Notes: a model not told the origin generated them from the letters alone. 64,000 nucleotides of DNA from an uncultured Faecalicatena sp. (GCA_948468385.1 CAOKHZ010000024.1:1-64000), one strand, 5' to 3'; numbered from the stretch's first letter, positions 17,243 to 26,816 are shown. Numbers and translations are program-made.

Positions 17243-19110
17243 CCTCTTTTTCCTCTCTTTCTTCCCCTCATTGTACACACCAATGCAAACCAGCCACATC
17301 CAGCAATCATCGTCGCCGACATCCAAACTGCCGCCCATGTATTATCGCCCGTCTTAGGTACTTCTTGCATCGTGGCATTTTGAGCCATATTTGATGTACT
17401 ATTTAATAAACTACCCACATTACCCGGCGTATTCGTTCCATCTTCACCTACCGTCACTCCCGGTGTTTCTGGCGTGACAGCATTCTCCGTATCTGTTATA
17501 TCCTTTTTGTCATCAATTATAGTCAACATTGTGTCAATCGAACCATAGGTGTAATTCAACGTTACCACATGGTTGCCAACGGAAAGCGTGTCCAAATATG
17601 CCGATAAAAAGGTCAATATCGTAGATCCCTCCATCACATTATAATATGATGATCCCACAGCCACATTATCCACCTCAACGCTAATAAACTTTCCTAATTC
17701 TTCGGTGCACTTAATCATTGCGCCCGTAGAACTTCCCTTCACATAAACTCTATCCGTGGCTTCTTCTACAATATAAAGATTCCACGGCCGCCAAGTAAGT
17801 TTGCCACCATAGTTCTGCATGATATCATCCGTCCAGCCCAACTCACCATTCGCATAATACTCATAAGGATAATAAACTGTAGCTGTCACCCCGCTAAACC
17901 ATTCCTCCAAATCCGTATGCAAATCCTTAACGAACCTAGGCGCAGCTCCCTCAAAATATATAGATTTCAATGCCGAACAATTATTAAACGCTCCACTTCT
18001 TATTAGATTTTTCAATAATGACGATATTTTTATTTCCATCAAACTATCGCAACCCACAAACGCATATAAACCTATTTCAGTCACATTTTGAGGTAATCTG
18101 ATTTTTATCAAGCTTCTACAATTTTCAAATGCATAAGCTCCTATCATCTCTACACTTCCTGGTATTTCGACACTCCTTAAACTATTGCAACCCGTAAACA
18201 TATATGAACTTATTTCATCTATCTTTTGAGGTAACTTTACTTCTATCAAGCTTCTACAATTTTCAAATGCACCAATTCCTATTGTCCATACTATTTCTGG
18301 TATTTCGATATTCCTTAAACTCGTACAATCCCTAAACGCATAATGTCCTATTCCCAACACACCTTTCGGAATATTTATTTCCACCAAACGTTCACAGCCT
18401 TCAAACGCATTGTTCCCTATCGTCGTTACTTTATTTGGTATTTCAATTTTGATTAAATTTCCGCATCCATAAAATGTTCCGTCACTTATTTCCGTCATGT
18501 TTTCCGATATCTTTATATTTTTCAAATTACTACAATCGCCAAACACATAAGATCCAAATCCCGTCACGCTATTGGGAATCTCAATTGTCTCCAAACTGCT
18601 GCAACCGTAAAACGCACCATTCGTTATAATGGTTACACTATTGGGTATTCGAACTTCCGTCAAATTAATGCAATCAGAAAAGGCAGCTTCCCCTATTCTA
18701 GTCATCCCCTCTTCAATTATCACAGTTTTAATCAAATCTTCTATCCCAGAAAGTGCCGTATGTCCTCCTGAAAAAACATCATACATCTCTCCGCTTCCCG
18801 ATATCGTCAGTGTTCCGTCTTCGGTCAATTTATATGTCAAATTTTCTCCACAACTTCCCGATTCCACCACGTCTCCTGCCGCATACGTCTCAACCATATC
18901 CGATTCCGCGTCCGCATTCTCCTGCTCCGCATTTTCCAAAATATTTTTCAGACCTCCCGAACCTGCATTCACAGCCGTTTCACTAGGTTCTTCCCTAGCA
19001 GCCGCCTCCATCGCCCCTGCTTCCTCATCTGCCAACGCGATGATGGTTTGTGTGCCAACCACCATCACCACTGCCAGCATCATCGCCAACATCCTTCTTA
19101 CTCGCTTCAT
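17239..19110 (-). CDS. BspA-type leucine-rich-repeat surface protein with PKTGD sorting signal (paralogue)
   Basis: This paralogue of the next gene has about 623 residues from the ATG at 19110, which follows GAGGAGAAAAAAG. It has a Sec signal peptide (MKRVRRMLAMMLAVVMVVG...ALA) and about ten BspA/LRR_5 repeats (for example IPNSVTGFGSYVFGDCSNLK). A domain shared almost word for word with the neighbour (STILTFLSAYLDTLSVGNHVVTLNYTYGSID) follows, then VPKTGDN, a transmembrane helix and a basic tail (RGRKRGKRG). The near identity of the signal peptide and the C-terminal beta domain shows a tandem duplication with divergence in the repeats. It is presumably sortase-anchored. Its place between the kinase gene and esaB suggests it is made only when the secretion locus is on. 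Confidence 0.88.
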   Translation of the reverse strand: MKRVRRMLAMMLAVVMVVGTQTIIALADEEAGAMEAAAREEPSETAVNAGSGGLKNILENAEQENADAESDMVETYAAGDVVESGSCGENLTYKLTEDGTLTISGSGEMYDVFSGGHTALSGIEDLIKTVIIEEGMTRIGEAAFSDCINLTEVRIPNSVTIITNGAFYGCSSLETIEIPNSVTGFGSYVFGDCSNLKNIKISENMTEISDGTFYGCGNLIKIEIPNKVTTIGNNAFEGCERLVEINIPKGVLGIGHYAFRDCTSLRNIEIPEIVWTIGIGAFENCRSLIEVKLPQKIDEISSYMFTGCNSLRSVEIPGSVEMIGAYAFENCRSLIKIRLPQNVTEIGLYAFVGCDSLMEIKISSLLKNLIRSGAFNNCSALKSIYFEGAAPRFVKDLHTDLEEWFSGVTATVYYPYEYYANGELGWTDDIMQNYGGKLTWRPWNLYIVEEATDRVYVKGSSTGAMIKCTEELGKFISVEVDNVAVGSSYYNVMEGSTILTFLSAYLDTLSVGNHVVTLNYTYGSIDTMLTIIDDKKDITDTENAVTPETPGVTVGEDGTNTPGNVGSLLNSTSNMAQNATMQEVPKTGDNTWAAVWMSATMIAGCGWFALVCTMRGRKRGKRG

Positions 19111-19177
19111 CTTTTTTCTCCTCACTTTCTTTACCTCACCAGCATTTACATTTGCACAACACCGCACCTCAAACCTT

Positions 19178-22100
19178 TTACGTTTTCTCCTCTTCCTTCG
19201 CCATCTCCATCAGCTCTTCCACATCATGAACATGCGTTTTCCGCACGTTTCCCGTTGGATAGTCAAAATATAGGTTCTTCCCCACCACGTCGCTCAAATA
19301 CGGCAACTCGGCCAACACCTCGCACTTTTCATTCAACAAAATCCCATAATAACTTCCATCCGTGGCCGCATATTGCGTGACAATGTAGTCGCCGACCTCC
19401 GTTACATATGTCAAATAGGCATCTTTTTCCAGCTCACACACCAACTTGCCCGACTCTCTGTCATATACCGTCGGCGTTCCATGAATCGGGGCGACGATTC
19501 TATATGCGTCCGTGAAGTATTCCTCATCCGCGTCCGTTTTCGGTTTCTCGCCCGACGATTCAGAAACCAGTTCCCCGCTTTGTCCGTCATAAGCCAAAAC
19601 CGTCCCATCATTGTATGTCACCTCAAGTCGCTCGCCCTCATCATCCCTGACATACTGTTGGTCATAAACCTGCCCTGCATCTGGAATTTCCGCCTCGGCA
19701 ATCACCGTTCCATTGTCTTCGCAAATACGAAAGCCCCGATACGAAAACAACATCGCCGACTTTTCATCCCCGCTCACCCTTGCCTCGGCATGTTCATACG
19801 ATGCGTCATAGCGAAACACCTCCGTCTCTGCCTGACTCTCATATCTTAAAATCTTAATCACCGGTGAATTCAAACTGCCGCTTATCGCCACTCCATTCGC
19901 CGTCTGCACGAATTCACCCGTTCCGTCTTCCTCGAAGCTTCCCGTCAACCTTGCATTTTCATCAAAGAACAGTAACTTGTCCGCGGTCACGGCCACCGTG
20001 TTCACGCCATCCGTGTCAAAGCTTCGAATGTCACCCGTCATATCAACCAACGGCTCTTGCTCCCCCGTGAGCGGATCCATTTTTACCAGTACGTTATTTC
20101 GCTGCAAATAAATTCCATTCTCGTCCGTCGTCACCTTGCAATACCCGTCCGATTCGAAGCCGCCCACTTGCCTCCTCGCCTCGGTGTCAACCACCGACAC
20201 GATGCACTTTTTTGCTCTCTCTGACACCCGGCCTTCCAAGTCCGCTTGTTCCATCCCCGATTCCGTTCCCGACAAGTCGGACGAATCCTTCCGCATCGCC
20301 GCCCGGTTCACGCCCGCCGAAAACGCAAAATATTTTCCGTAAAATCCACCGTCAAAATTCGTATAGCCTGATGTTTGATCCAAAATCTCCAAACTCGCAT
20401 CCACTGCGCTTACACCCGCATTTTGCGAATCTGTCAAGTCAAATATTTGCAACGTTCCATCCTGGAAGCTCACGGCCAACAAGGTTCCATCTTCGTTCAA
20501 CGCCAGCAAGTTGTCATTCGGATTTGCGAATCCGTCATTTTCCACCACGCCCTGGTGCTTCCCCGCAAAATCCACCTCGCATTTTATCCGGCCATCATTC
20601 GTGTCATACACGGTCGCGAACATTTCTTCCTTATATATGGCCGCCACGGTCTTTCCATCTTGCGAAACGGCAATCGCCGTGGCAGGTCGTCCAGACCAGA
20701 TTTCCTTCCTCTTCGCAACATCATAAACCACAATTCCATCCCTGCCCGCATAGACAATTCTGTCATTATCTAAATACCGAACCTCGGCCAACGCCGATGT
20801 TTCCGCAGGAAACGTGGTCACGATTTCCGCCGTTTCCGTGTCAAATACCGCCACAAATCCTTCATACACACAAGCAGCCGTTTTCCCGTCCGGAGCGATG
20901 CGCATCATGAGCGGATTGCTTGGCAGCTCCACTGCCTTGTATCTCTTAAAACCATCGGCCAGGTCATATACCCCGAGTGCGTCCGTCAACGCTTTCTGCG
21001 ATTGTGGAATATACGCCGGGGTAAGCGGCCCGCTTTGTTCCGGCATGGTTTCCATGGCAAGCTTTAGCGCCTCCTGCCTATCGCCGCCCGTCAGCGCATT
21101 CTGCGAATACTCGACCAGCTTCAACCGGCTTTCCAACACCTGAATCCGCTTCAATCCGACAAACGAGGATGCCACACCCAGCGCGAAACACACGCCAATC
21201 ACCGTGTACGCAATTCGGTTATTTCTTTTGAAACGCCTCGTTCGCGGATCTTTTTCATGCAAACGAGAAAACGCTTCCAACATTTCCTCTGCAGACTGGT
21301 AGCGCAAGTTCGGATTCGGGTTCATCGCCTTGGAAATGATTTCCACGATTTGCGGGCTAAATTCCTCTTTCGACAACGGAACCACGTCCTTCGCATGCTT
21401 GGCCGGTCGTTTCCCGCTGAGCAAATGGTAAAGCGTCGCTCCCGTACTATAAATGTCCGAACGCGCATCGGGAACAATTCTCCGTATCGACAGACCGGAC
21501 GACCTACTGAAAGACGCACGCGAAGACATACTCGGTGACAGTGGCAAAGACGTGCTTGATGGCGATGTTAAAGACGTGCTCGATGAGTGCACCTCCATCA
21601 TCGTCTGCGTCGCCGTTTGCATCGACATCGTCTCCGTATCGGTCGCCGTCGCCTCCTCGGATTTCGTATCCGTCATCATGCCGCCCACAACCGAATAGTC
21701 CAGTCCATAATGTTCCGGCGAAGCATACCCCGCGCTGCGACCGACCACGTTCTCCTCGCCCAGTGCCAAGGCAATGTTAAAATCTATCAGGCAGATATTT
21801 CCATCCCTGGTTTTCATCAGGTTCGCCGGTTTAATGTCGCTGTGCATGTATCCCTTCGGCGGCTCTCCATGAATCGGACTATGTAAATAGCAAAGGGCTT
21901 CCAACAACTGTATCGCCCACTTTATCACTTGTGGCTGCGAAAACCGCTCCCCGCGTTTTAACGGCTTGTCCAGACTTTCGCCCTCGATATAATCCATGAC
22001 CGTGTAAACGACATCGCCCTCCACAAAAAAGTCATACACTTGGGGAATGTATGGATGGCTTAGGTTTTTCAACGTGTCCACCTCGCGCCGCAAAAGTTCC

Positions 22101-22243
22101 GGGCGCGCGGTGATTTTCCGCTTGTCCGCCTTCAAAATCACCTTTTTATTCAGGCGCAAATGATTCGCCAGAAAAACGTTTCCGCCCCCGCCAGCGCCTA
22201 TTTTCTTTATGATTTCATATGTCGTCCCTATCATTTCCGGCAT
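19178..22243 (-). CDS. Membrane Ser/Thr protein kinase with C-terminal beta-propeller-like sensor
   Basis: The product is about 1021 residues from the ATG at 22243 (GAGGTG box). The N-terminal kinase domain has the glycine loop GAGGGGNV (17-24), K38, the catalytic loop HSDIKPAN (D136, N141), and DFN (D154) in place of DFG. An APE-like SPEHYG is followed by an insert of about 60 residues very rich in Ser and Thr (190-252) before ARSDIYSTG. The insert is a likely autophosphorylation region. One membrane helix (IAYTVIGVCFALGVASSFVG) leads to a large domain of WD40/YVTN-like repeats (AVSQDGKTVAAIYK, ALNEDGTLLAVSFQDG) that should face outside. FHA domains in EssC and the two FHA proteins of the operon are natural readers of its phosphothreonines, and the PP2C enzyme is the natural eraser. 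Confidence 0.88.
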   Translation of the reverse strand: MPEMIGTTYEIIKKIGAGGGGNVFLANHLRLNKKVILKADKRKITARPELLRREVDTLKNLSHPYIPQVYDFFVEGDVVYTVMDYIEGESLDKPLKRGERFSQPQVIKWAIQLLEALCYLHSPIHGEPPKGYMHSDIKPANLMKTRDGNICLIDFNIALALGEENVVGRSAGYASPEHYGLDYSVVGGMMTDTKSEEATATDTETMSMQTATQTMMEVHSSSTSLTSPSSTSLPLSPSMSSRASFSRSSGLSIRRIVPDARSDIYSTGATLYHLLSGKRPAKHAKDVVPLSKEEFSPQIVEIISKAMNPNPNLRYQSAEEMLEAFSRLHEKDPRTRRFKRNNRIAYTVIGVCFALGVASSFVGLKRIQVLESRLKLVEYSQNALTGGDRQEALKLAMETMPEQSGPLTPAYIPQSQKALTDALGVYDLADGFKRYKAVELPSNPLMMRIAPDGKTAACVYEGFVAVFDTETAEIVTTFPAETSALAEVRYLDNDRIVYAGRDGIVVYDVAKRKEIWSGRPATAIAVSQDGKTVAAIYKEEMFATVYDTNDGRIKCEVDFAGKHQGVVENDGFANPNDNLLALNEDGTLLAVSFQDGTLQIFDLTDSQNAGVSAVDASLEILDQTSGYTNFDGGFYGKYFAFSAGVNRAAMRKDSSDLSGTESGMEQADLEGRVSERAKKCIVSVVDTEARRQVGGFESDGYCKVTTDENGIYLQRNNVLVKMDPLTGEQEPLVDMTGDIRSFDTDGVNTVAVTADKLLFFDENARLTGSFEEDGTGEFVQTANGVAISGSLNSPVIKILRYESQAETEVFRYDASYEHAEARVSGDEKSAMLFSYRGFRICEDNGTVIAEAEIPDAGQVYDQQYVRDDEGERLEVTYNDGTVLAYDGQSGELVSESSGEKPKTDADEEYFTDAYRIVAPIHGTPTVYDRESGKLVCELEKDAYLTYVTEVGDYIVTQYAATDGSYYGILLNEKCEVLAELPYLSDVVGKNLYFDYPTGNVRKTHVHDVEELMEMAKEEEKT

Positions 22244-22291
22244 AACCACACCTCGCATGTCATTTCTTGATAGCACTCATTTCCTTTTTTC

Positions 22292-23380
22292 TTAAAGTAA
22301 CAAAAATGCCACTTGCTGCAGATCTTTTTCCCGCGCCAAATCACTCACCGCTAATTGTTCATGATACGGCATATGTTCAATATAGTAGGAAACAGTAAAA
22401 TTATTGATGACATCTGGCGATATCAAATAATTCGTTTCATTTTCCATAAAATCATTACAAACATACATATATTTATCACTATTTGCCTCATTTATATTAG
22501 CGATAAGCATTTTCGTCGCATAAGCAGACATTTTGCTTTGCTTGGTCACGATAATCACTTTGTCCGCAATATCAAACAACCTTATCTTTTCCTCATCAAA
22601 CACCGTATCAGTATCGACAATAATGTAATCATATTCTTGAGTCCATTTTGTAGATACCACAATATCTCCATACACGGAATAGGGAATTTCCAAAGACATT
22701 AATGCCGCTTTAAATGGTGGAATATAATAAAATCCTTCACTTCTTATAAAATGCTTGATTTCCGAATACACGTTTTCCGTCGCATCCACCAATCTTGCAT
22801 ATAGGTCGGGCGACGTAATTGGACTGGAATTAAAAAGTACCGTTTGAAAAGATTGCAATCGTTCTGCATTCAAATACAAAACCCGCTTGGACTCCGCATT
22901 CAAACAAGCACTAATACCAAGTGCAACTGTCGTCTTGCCCACGCCTCCACTTGCCGAACACACCAAAAGCACCTTTGTTGTTTTATGTACCGCTCCTGAA
23001 CCATCTATCAGCCCCGGACATCGTCCAGTAATCAAATTAAAAATATTCTCTACATTGGTATACTTAAATATTGAAATAACATCCGAATTACCACTTCGCC
23101 CCCCTCCATCTTGCTCCGTCATTACAAACACTGTTCCGATATCATGACGATGTATGGATGCGTCATAAAGTTCTTCCGACACAATGAGCACGTCGGCCTT
23201 TTGAGGAGAACCGCATTGAACCTCATCCTTTTCCAACAAACCAAATAATTTCTCATAATAGTTTTGGTCGCTTATCACTTCCAAATCAATTTTTTCAAAA
23301 CACGCCTCAATGAATTTACGTTGTAGGGAAAGGATATAGCTAATATCGGTATCTGCAATTACGACTCTTGGTTTTACCAT
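22292..23380 (-). CDS. CpaE/TadZ- or ParA-like ATPase of the T7SS locus
   Basis: This protein of about 362 residues starts at the ATG at 23380 after AGGGAGG. An N-terminal receiver-like domain (VVIADTDISYILSLQRKF ... VLIVSEELYD) is followed by a MinD/ParA-type ATPase. Its P-loop is SASGGVGKTT, so the usual signature lysine of KGGVGKT is absent while the P-loop lysine is present. YIIVDTDT forms the Walker B strand. This plan is typical of CpaE/TadZ proteins, which localise secretion machines to a cell pole or site. Here it may position the T7SS apparatus. It lies 48 bp upstream of the kinase gene and 13 bp downstream of the FHA gene. Confidence 0.78.
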   Translation of the reverse strand: MVKPRVVIADTDISYILSLQRKFIEACFEKIDLEVISDQNYYEKLFGLLEKDEVQCGSPQKADVLIVSEELYDASIHRHDIGTVFVMTEQDGGGRSGNSDVISIFKYTNVENIFNLITGRCPGLIDGSGAVHKTTKVLLVCSASGGVGKTTVALGISACLNAESKRVLYLNAERLQSFQTVLFNSSPITSPDLYARLVDATENVYSEIKHFIRSEGFYYIPPFKAALMSLEIPYSVYGDIVVSTKWTQEYDYIIVDTDTVFDEEKIRLFDIADKVIIVTKQSKMSAYATKMLIANINEANSDKYMYVCNDFMENETNYLISPDVINNFTVSYYIEHMPYHEQLAVSDLAREKDLQQVAFLLL

Positions 23381-23393
23381 CTCTACCACCTCC

Positions 23394-24305
23394 CTAGCTT
23401 ATAACCACCTTAAATTCAAGATATGCCATTCGGATTATGTCCCCATCTTTCAACTCTTTCGGCTTTTTGGCATCCAAGCGAATGCCGTTTACATAAGTTC
23501 CCACACTACTTAAATCCAGAACCTCAAAGACATTTCCTTTTCTCATTATCTCACAGTGTTTCCGACTTATCTGTTTACTGCTGGAAACAACGGCATCCAC
23601 CCATTCTTCTTTCCTGCCAAGAATGAATTCATCTTTCGTGATAACAATTTCAAGTGGAACGGGCGTATTCATCGCCAGCAATTTCATGCTTCCAAGAAAC
23701 GTACCTTCTTGATTCAATTTTTCATTCGACTCCATCCAATCACTCGTATTTTTTATTCCAACCAAAACATCTTCCAACGACATTCTTCCATTTGACAAAT
23801 CCCTTTTTAATCTCTCTATTTTCGAACCCGTGAGCAGCGATGAATTCTGAATCACTCTAACCAAACCGGCTCTTAATTCGTTGTCAAAAGAGGGAACATC
23901 TTTGTAAAGCTTCCTTCCAAGCGGAAGATATACCAAACTGGTTGTACACTTACTCAAATCCACAAACACGTGTTCAAACGAAATATCAATGTTTTGACAA
24001 GACAAAAAACCATTATGCTTCACTGCAGCAATATTCATGAACAAATTAGCAACTATCGCCAAAAACATTTCTGAATCAAGCGATGAAATGAGACTCCCAA
24101 ACGATGTCATCCCGTTTGCCAAATAGTAAAGCTGTGTTTTTCCATTGTAACGTAACTTCATGCATTTGATAAAATTTCCATCCGCCTGCCCTTGCAACAC
24201 CTTGTATTCTATTGGTGCCAACATAGTATCCTCGTCTAGCACAAATGCAAAATTATCCCCGCATTTCATTTCTTTTATAAATCCCGTTTCAACCAAACCA
24301 TTCAT
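23394..24305 (-). CDS. DUF6382-like plus FHA domain protein
   Basis: This protein of about 303 residues starts at the ATG at 24305 after AAGGAG. The first 190 residues match the N-terminal region of the 25800-26816 protein in plan: a beta-rich start, YLANGMTSFGSLISSLDSEMFLAIVANL, then VDLSKCTTSLVYLPLG. I associate this with DUF6382. The last 85 residues are a clear FHA domain (FILGRKEEWVDAVVSSSKQISRKHCEI ... VLDLSSVGTYVNG), with the S..RKH and VGTYVN phosphothreonine-binding loops. It probably reads phosphorylation made by the locus kinase and may stand in for the pseudokinase component EssB, which is missing here. That last point is inference. Confidence 0.8.
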   Translation of the reverse strand: MNGLVETGFIKEMKCGDNFAFVLDEDTMLAPIEYKVLQGQADGNFIKCMKLRYNGKTQLYYLANGMTSFGSLISSLDSEMFLAIVANLFMNIAAVKHNGFLSCQNIDISFEHVFVDLSKCTTSLVYLPLGRKLYKDVPSFDNELRAGLVRVIQNSSLLTGSKIERLKRDLSNGRMSLEDVLVGIKNTSDWMESNEKLNQEGTFLGSMKLLAMNTPVPLEIVITKDEFILGRKEEWVDAVVSSSKQISRKHCEIMRKGNVFEVLDLSSVGTYVNGIRLDAKKPKELKDGDIIRMAYLEFKVVIS

Positions 24306-24350
24306 CTTACGCCCACTCCTTATCATAAGGAATTTCAAATTAAAATCTGA

Positions 24351-24554
24351 TTATTCGCCATGCATCCCCATAGTTTGAAAATATTCACCAATTTGTTCTT
24401 CTGTATGAATTATCATTTTACTTTTCAATACCCACAATTCCCTAGTATTTACACCATAATTTCGCTTTCCATATATAAAAGCAACTACGAACATTATTAT
24501 TGCCATAACAAAACATATTCCAGACATAACGAAAAGCATAATAGAGCCGCCCAT
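24351..24554 (-). CDS. Small T7SS-locus membrane protein A
   Basis: This 67-residue protein starts at the ATG at 24554, which has a fine AAAAGGAG box. An N-terminal hydrophobic helix (MLFVMSGICFVMAIIMFVVAFIY) precedes a short polar tail (NTRELWVLKSKMIIHTEEQIGEYF). The single membrane span suggests a small accessory subunit of the secretion channel, similar in size to EssA-type proteins. I cannot recognise a family. It lies 26 bp after small membrane protein B and 45 bp before the FHA gene, in the same operon. Confidence 0.65.
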   Translation of the reverse strand: MGGSIMLFVMSGICFVMAIIMFVVAFIYGKRNYGVNTRELWVLKSKMIIHTEEQIGEYFQTMGMHGE

Positions 24555-24579
24555 ATTCAAAAACTCCTTTTCCCCACTT

Positions 24580-24771
24580 TCACTTTTGCCTACCCATGTC
24601 TCTATTTCGAGTGTTTTTACTCTGTGCTTCCCCATACTCCGCGTCTAACTGTGCGTTTAATGTTACAGAACGCACCTTTGATATACAGAAGCATACGATT
24701 GCCGCCACAATAGAAATCCCTGCAACAATCACGCCTCCATAAAATAAAAGTTCATTTATCGGCCAACTCAT
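24580..24771 (-). CDS. Small T7SS-locus membrane protein B
   Basis: This 63-residue protein starts at the ATG at 24771 after GAAGGAAG. It has one membrane helix (LLFYGGVIVAGISIVAAIVCFCI) followed by a polar tail (SVTLNAQLDAEYGEAQSKN). It pairs with the next small membrane gene, 26 bp downstream. I do not recognise a family. Its position inside the T7SS operon suggests an accessory membrane subunit. Confidence 0.65.
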   Translation of the reverse strand: MSWPINELLFYGGVIVAGISIVAAIVCFCISKVRSVTLNAQLDAEYGEAQSKNTRNRDMGRQK

Positions 24772-24813
24772 TTTTTCTTCCTTCTTTCACATCTTTGAGA
24801 TATTTCTTTTATT

Positions 24814-25713
24814 TCACACATATAGTAACCCCAATATCAGCATGACAATACTGGTAATCAAAAAGCAAACACCTAAAACTTGATATCTTCTACTATCACA
24901 AGATAACCTTCCATTAAAACGCCCTTTATCTTTCCAAATAAAACGTTTTTCGCCATTGACTTTTATCAAAATTACCGATATGTCGTCTTTCTCTCCTCGC
25001 TTACGGGTCAATTCTACCAATTGCCGGATGTAACTTTTTATCTGATTTTCATCTTCCATTTTTCTTTCGCCAAACATGTCCAGCACTTCTTTTTCTGTCA
25101 GCCTATTTCGAAAACCATCTGAACAAAGCATGTATATTCCTTGCTTTACCTCTTCACAAATAATTTGGGGCTCTATCATTTTCGACGCTCCCACACATTG
25201 CAAAAGCGTATGACGACGCTTATCCGTCCTTGCTTGCTCAAGCGTAAGTCTGCCACTAAGGACTTCCCGCGCCACAAATGTATGGTCCTCCGTCATTTGT
25301 TCTACCAGATTATCTATGTAATAAAGCCGGGTGTCTCCCACATGAACGGCCACAAGCTGATTATTTACAAATAATACTCCCGTAAAAGTCGTTCCTAACT
25401 TTTCTCCATGTTCTTTCCCATACTCCTGAATTCTTACATTCAATCTTTTAAGCAACAATATCCATTTGTTTCCAACAATATCTGCATCAAACACTTTCAA
25501 TTCACGATGGAGTTCTTTTGTAAACCAATCGTCAAATTCACGAACAACTGTCGCACTTGCCAACTCACCTTTAGACAAACCACCCATTCCATCGCATACA
25601 ATCGCCATCACAATTTCTTCATTTCCATATATTGCATGCTTAACCAAGACACTGTCTTGATTCGTCCTTTTTTCGATTCCAATATTCGATTCCGTTACCG
25701 TAACATATCGCAT
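24814..25713 (-). CDS. PP2C-family Ser/Thr protein phosphatase
   Basis: This 299-residue protein has the PP2C metal-binding motifs in order: RTNQDS, VCDGMGG, a HVGDTRLY strand, the LLQCVGAS region, LCSDGFRN and GEKDDISVI. The manganese-binding aspartates are present. A C-terminal membrane helix (VLGVCFLITSIVMLILGLLYV) tethers it to the membrane, which is common for T7SS-linked phosphatases. It should remove phosphates placed by the kinase at 19178-22243. The start at 25713 follows AGGAAGG. It sits between the first FHA gene and the small membrane genes. Confidence 0.92.
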   Translation of the reverse strand: MRYVTVTESNIGIEKRTNQDSVLVKHAIYGNEEIVMAIVCDGMGGLSKGELASATVVREFDDWFTKELHRELKVFDADIVGNKWILLLKRLNVRIQEYGKEHGEKLGTTFTGVLFVNNQLVAVHVGDTRLYYIDNLVEQMTEDHTFVAREVLSGRLTLEQARTDKRRHTLLQCVGASKMIEPQIICEEVKQGIYMLCSDGFRNRLTEKEVLDMFGERKMEDENQIKSYIRQLVELTRKRGEKDDISVILIKVNGEKRFIWKDKGRFNGRLSCDSRRYQVLGVCFLITSIVMLILGLLYV

Positions 25714-25799
25714 AACTTACCTTCCTGTTACCGTTGAGACCTTTCATTAACCATCTTAATGTCCACAAGAACGCCACTCAGAACTTTTCTCTTTTATCT

Positions 25800-26816
25800 T
25801 CACATTTGAAATATAAACTCTTCATTTGCAAGTTTTAATGTGTCTCCATTACATATCTCCGCCTCTTCTTCCGAGGAAACCACTCTATCATTTATGCAAG
25901 TCCTATTTTTAGAATGAAGATCCAAAACATAATACCTACCTTCCCTACATATAATATCTGCATGTTCATTACTAATCAGCATATTGTCTCTTATTGTATA
26001 ATTTGCACACCCCTCCTCTTTTCCCAGTCGAAATACCGATTTATCTATCCTTACTACTTCTCCGGTAAATTTTCTCATCAACGTGGGGCATATTGGTATT
26101 TGCACGTCTTCATACCAATCCGTCTTTTCTTCCGTATTTTCTCCCTCATTCTCATCATTTGAAATTTCCGTCAGTTCATCCCCTTGCGTCATATCTGTTA
26201 ATTCATCCTCTTGGTTTTGAAGCATTTCATTTACAGCAGTCAAATTTTTTGATTCCATTTTCTTAATATCATTCATAACATCCTGAGCCACATTGCAGAT
26301 ATAACTCTTAATTTTTTCCGCGTCAAATTCTCCTAAATTTTTAAGAAAATAATTAAAAGATGGTATATAATCCATCCCTTCCATGGAAACTGCCGAATAG
26401 ACAATTTGGTTCACAATAGCCATCCTATCAACATTGTCATATAGTGGTACTATAGGCAAATATATCATATTCAATTCCCTGGTCGTCTCATTGTAAAAAA
26501 TGCTCCTCAAATCCAAAACAAGATTGGCATATGATAGTCCAAACTCCTCAATCTTCTGTATAAAATCGACAATCCGTTCTATAATATAGAAGAAATCATA
26601 CTGTGATATAGGAGCTTTCATTCTTTTATAAAGGCTAGTCCCAATCGGGCTTCTAAATTCAAGCTTACGACCCTTAATGTCCTGCAACTTGAAATAGCCC
26701 ATATGAATATTTTTTTCTAACACATCATACTGGTTTGTATTGATGGTACATTTTAATGGAACCCTCACTTTTGCAACCAGTTCAAACTCTTTTTTCTTAA
26801 TTCTCACTCTCATCAT
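25800..26816 (-). CDS. DUF6382 plus FHA domain protein, first gene of the T7SS operon
   Basis: This 338-residue protein has an N-terminal domain (residues 1-190) of the DUF6382 type, including SQYDFFYIIERIVDFIQKIEEFGLSYANLVLD and MIYLPIVP. A charged low-complexity linker rich in Glu/Asp/Asn/Thr (about 195-235) follows, then a C-terminal FHA domain (VFRLGKEEGCANYTIRDNMLISNEHADI ... YVLDLHSKNRTCIND). The DUF6382 region looks kinase-like in strand order and could be related to the EssB/YukC pseudokinase fold, but this is not demonstrated. The ATG at 26816 follows AGGAGC. It is the first gene after the invertible segment, so it would be the first read from the inverted promoter. Confidence 0.82.
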   Translation of the reverse strand: MMRVRIKKKEFELVAKVRVPLKCTINTNQYDVLEKNIHMGYFKLQDIKGRKLEFRSPIGTSLYKRMKAPISQYDFFYIIERIVDFIQKIEEFGLSYANLVLDLRSIFYNETTRELNMIYLPIVPLYDNVDRMAIVNQIVYSAVSMEGMDYIPSFNYFLKNLGEFDAEKIKSYICNVAQDVMNDIKKMESKNLTAVNEMLQNQEDELTDMTQGDELTEISNDENEGENTEEKTDWYEDVQIPICPTLMRKFTGEVVRIDKSVFRLGKEEGCANYTIRDNMLISNEHADIICREGRYYVLDLHSKNRTCINDRVVSSEEEAEICNGDTLKLANEEFIFQM

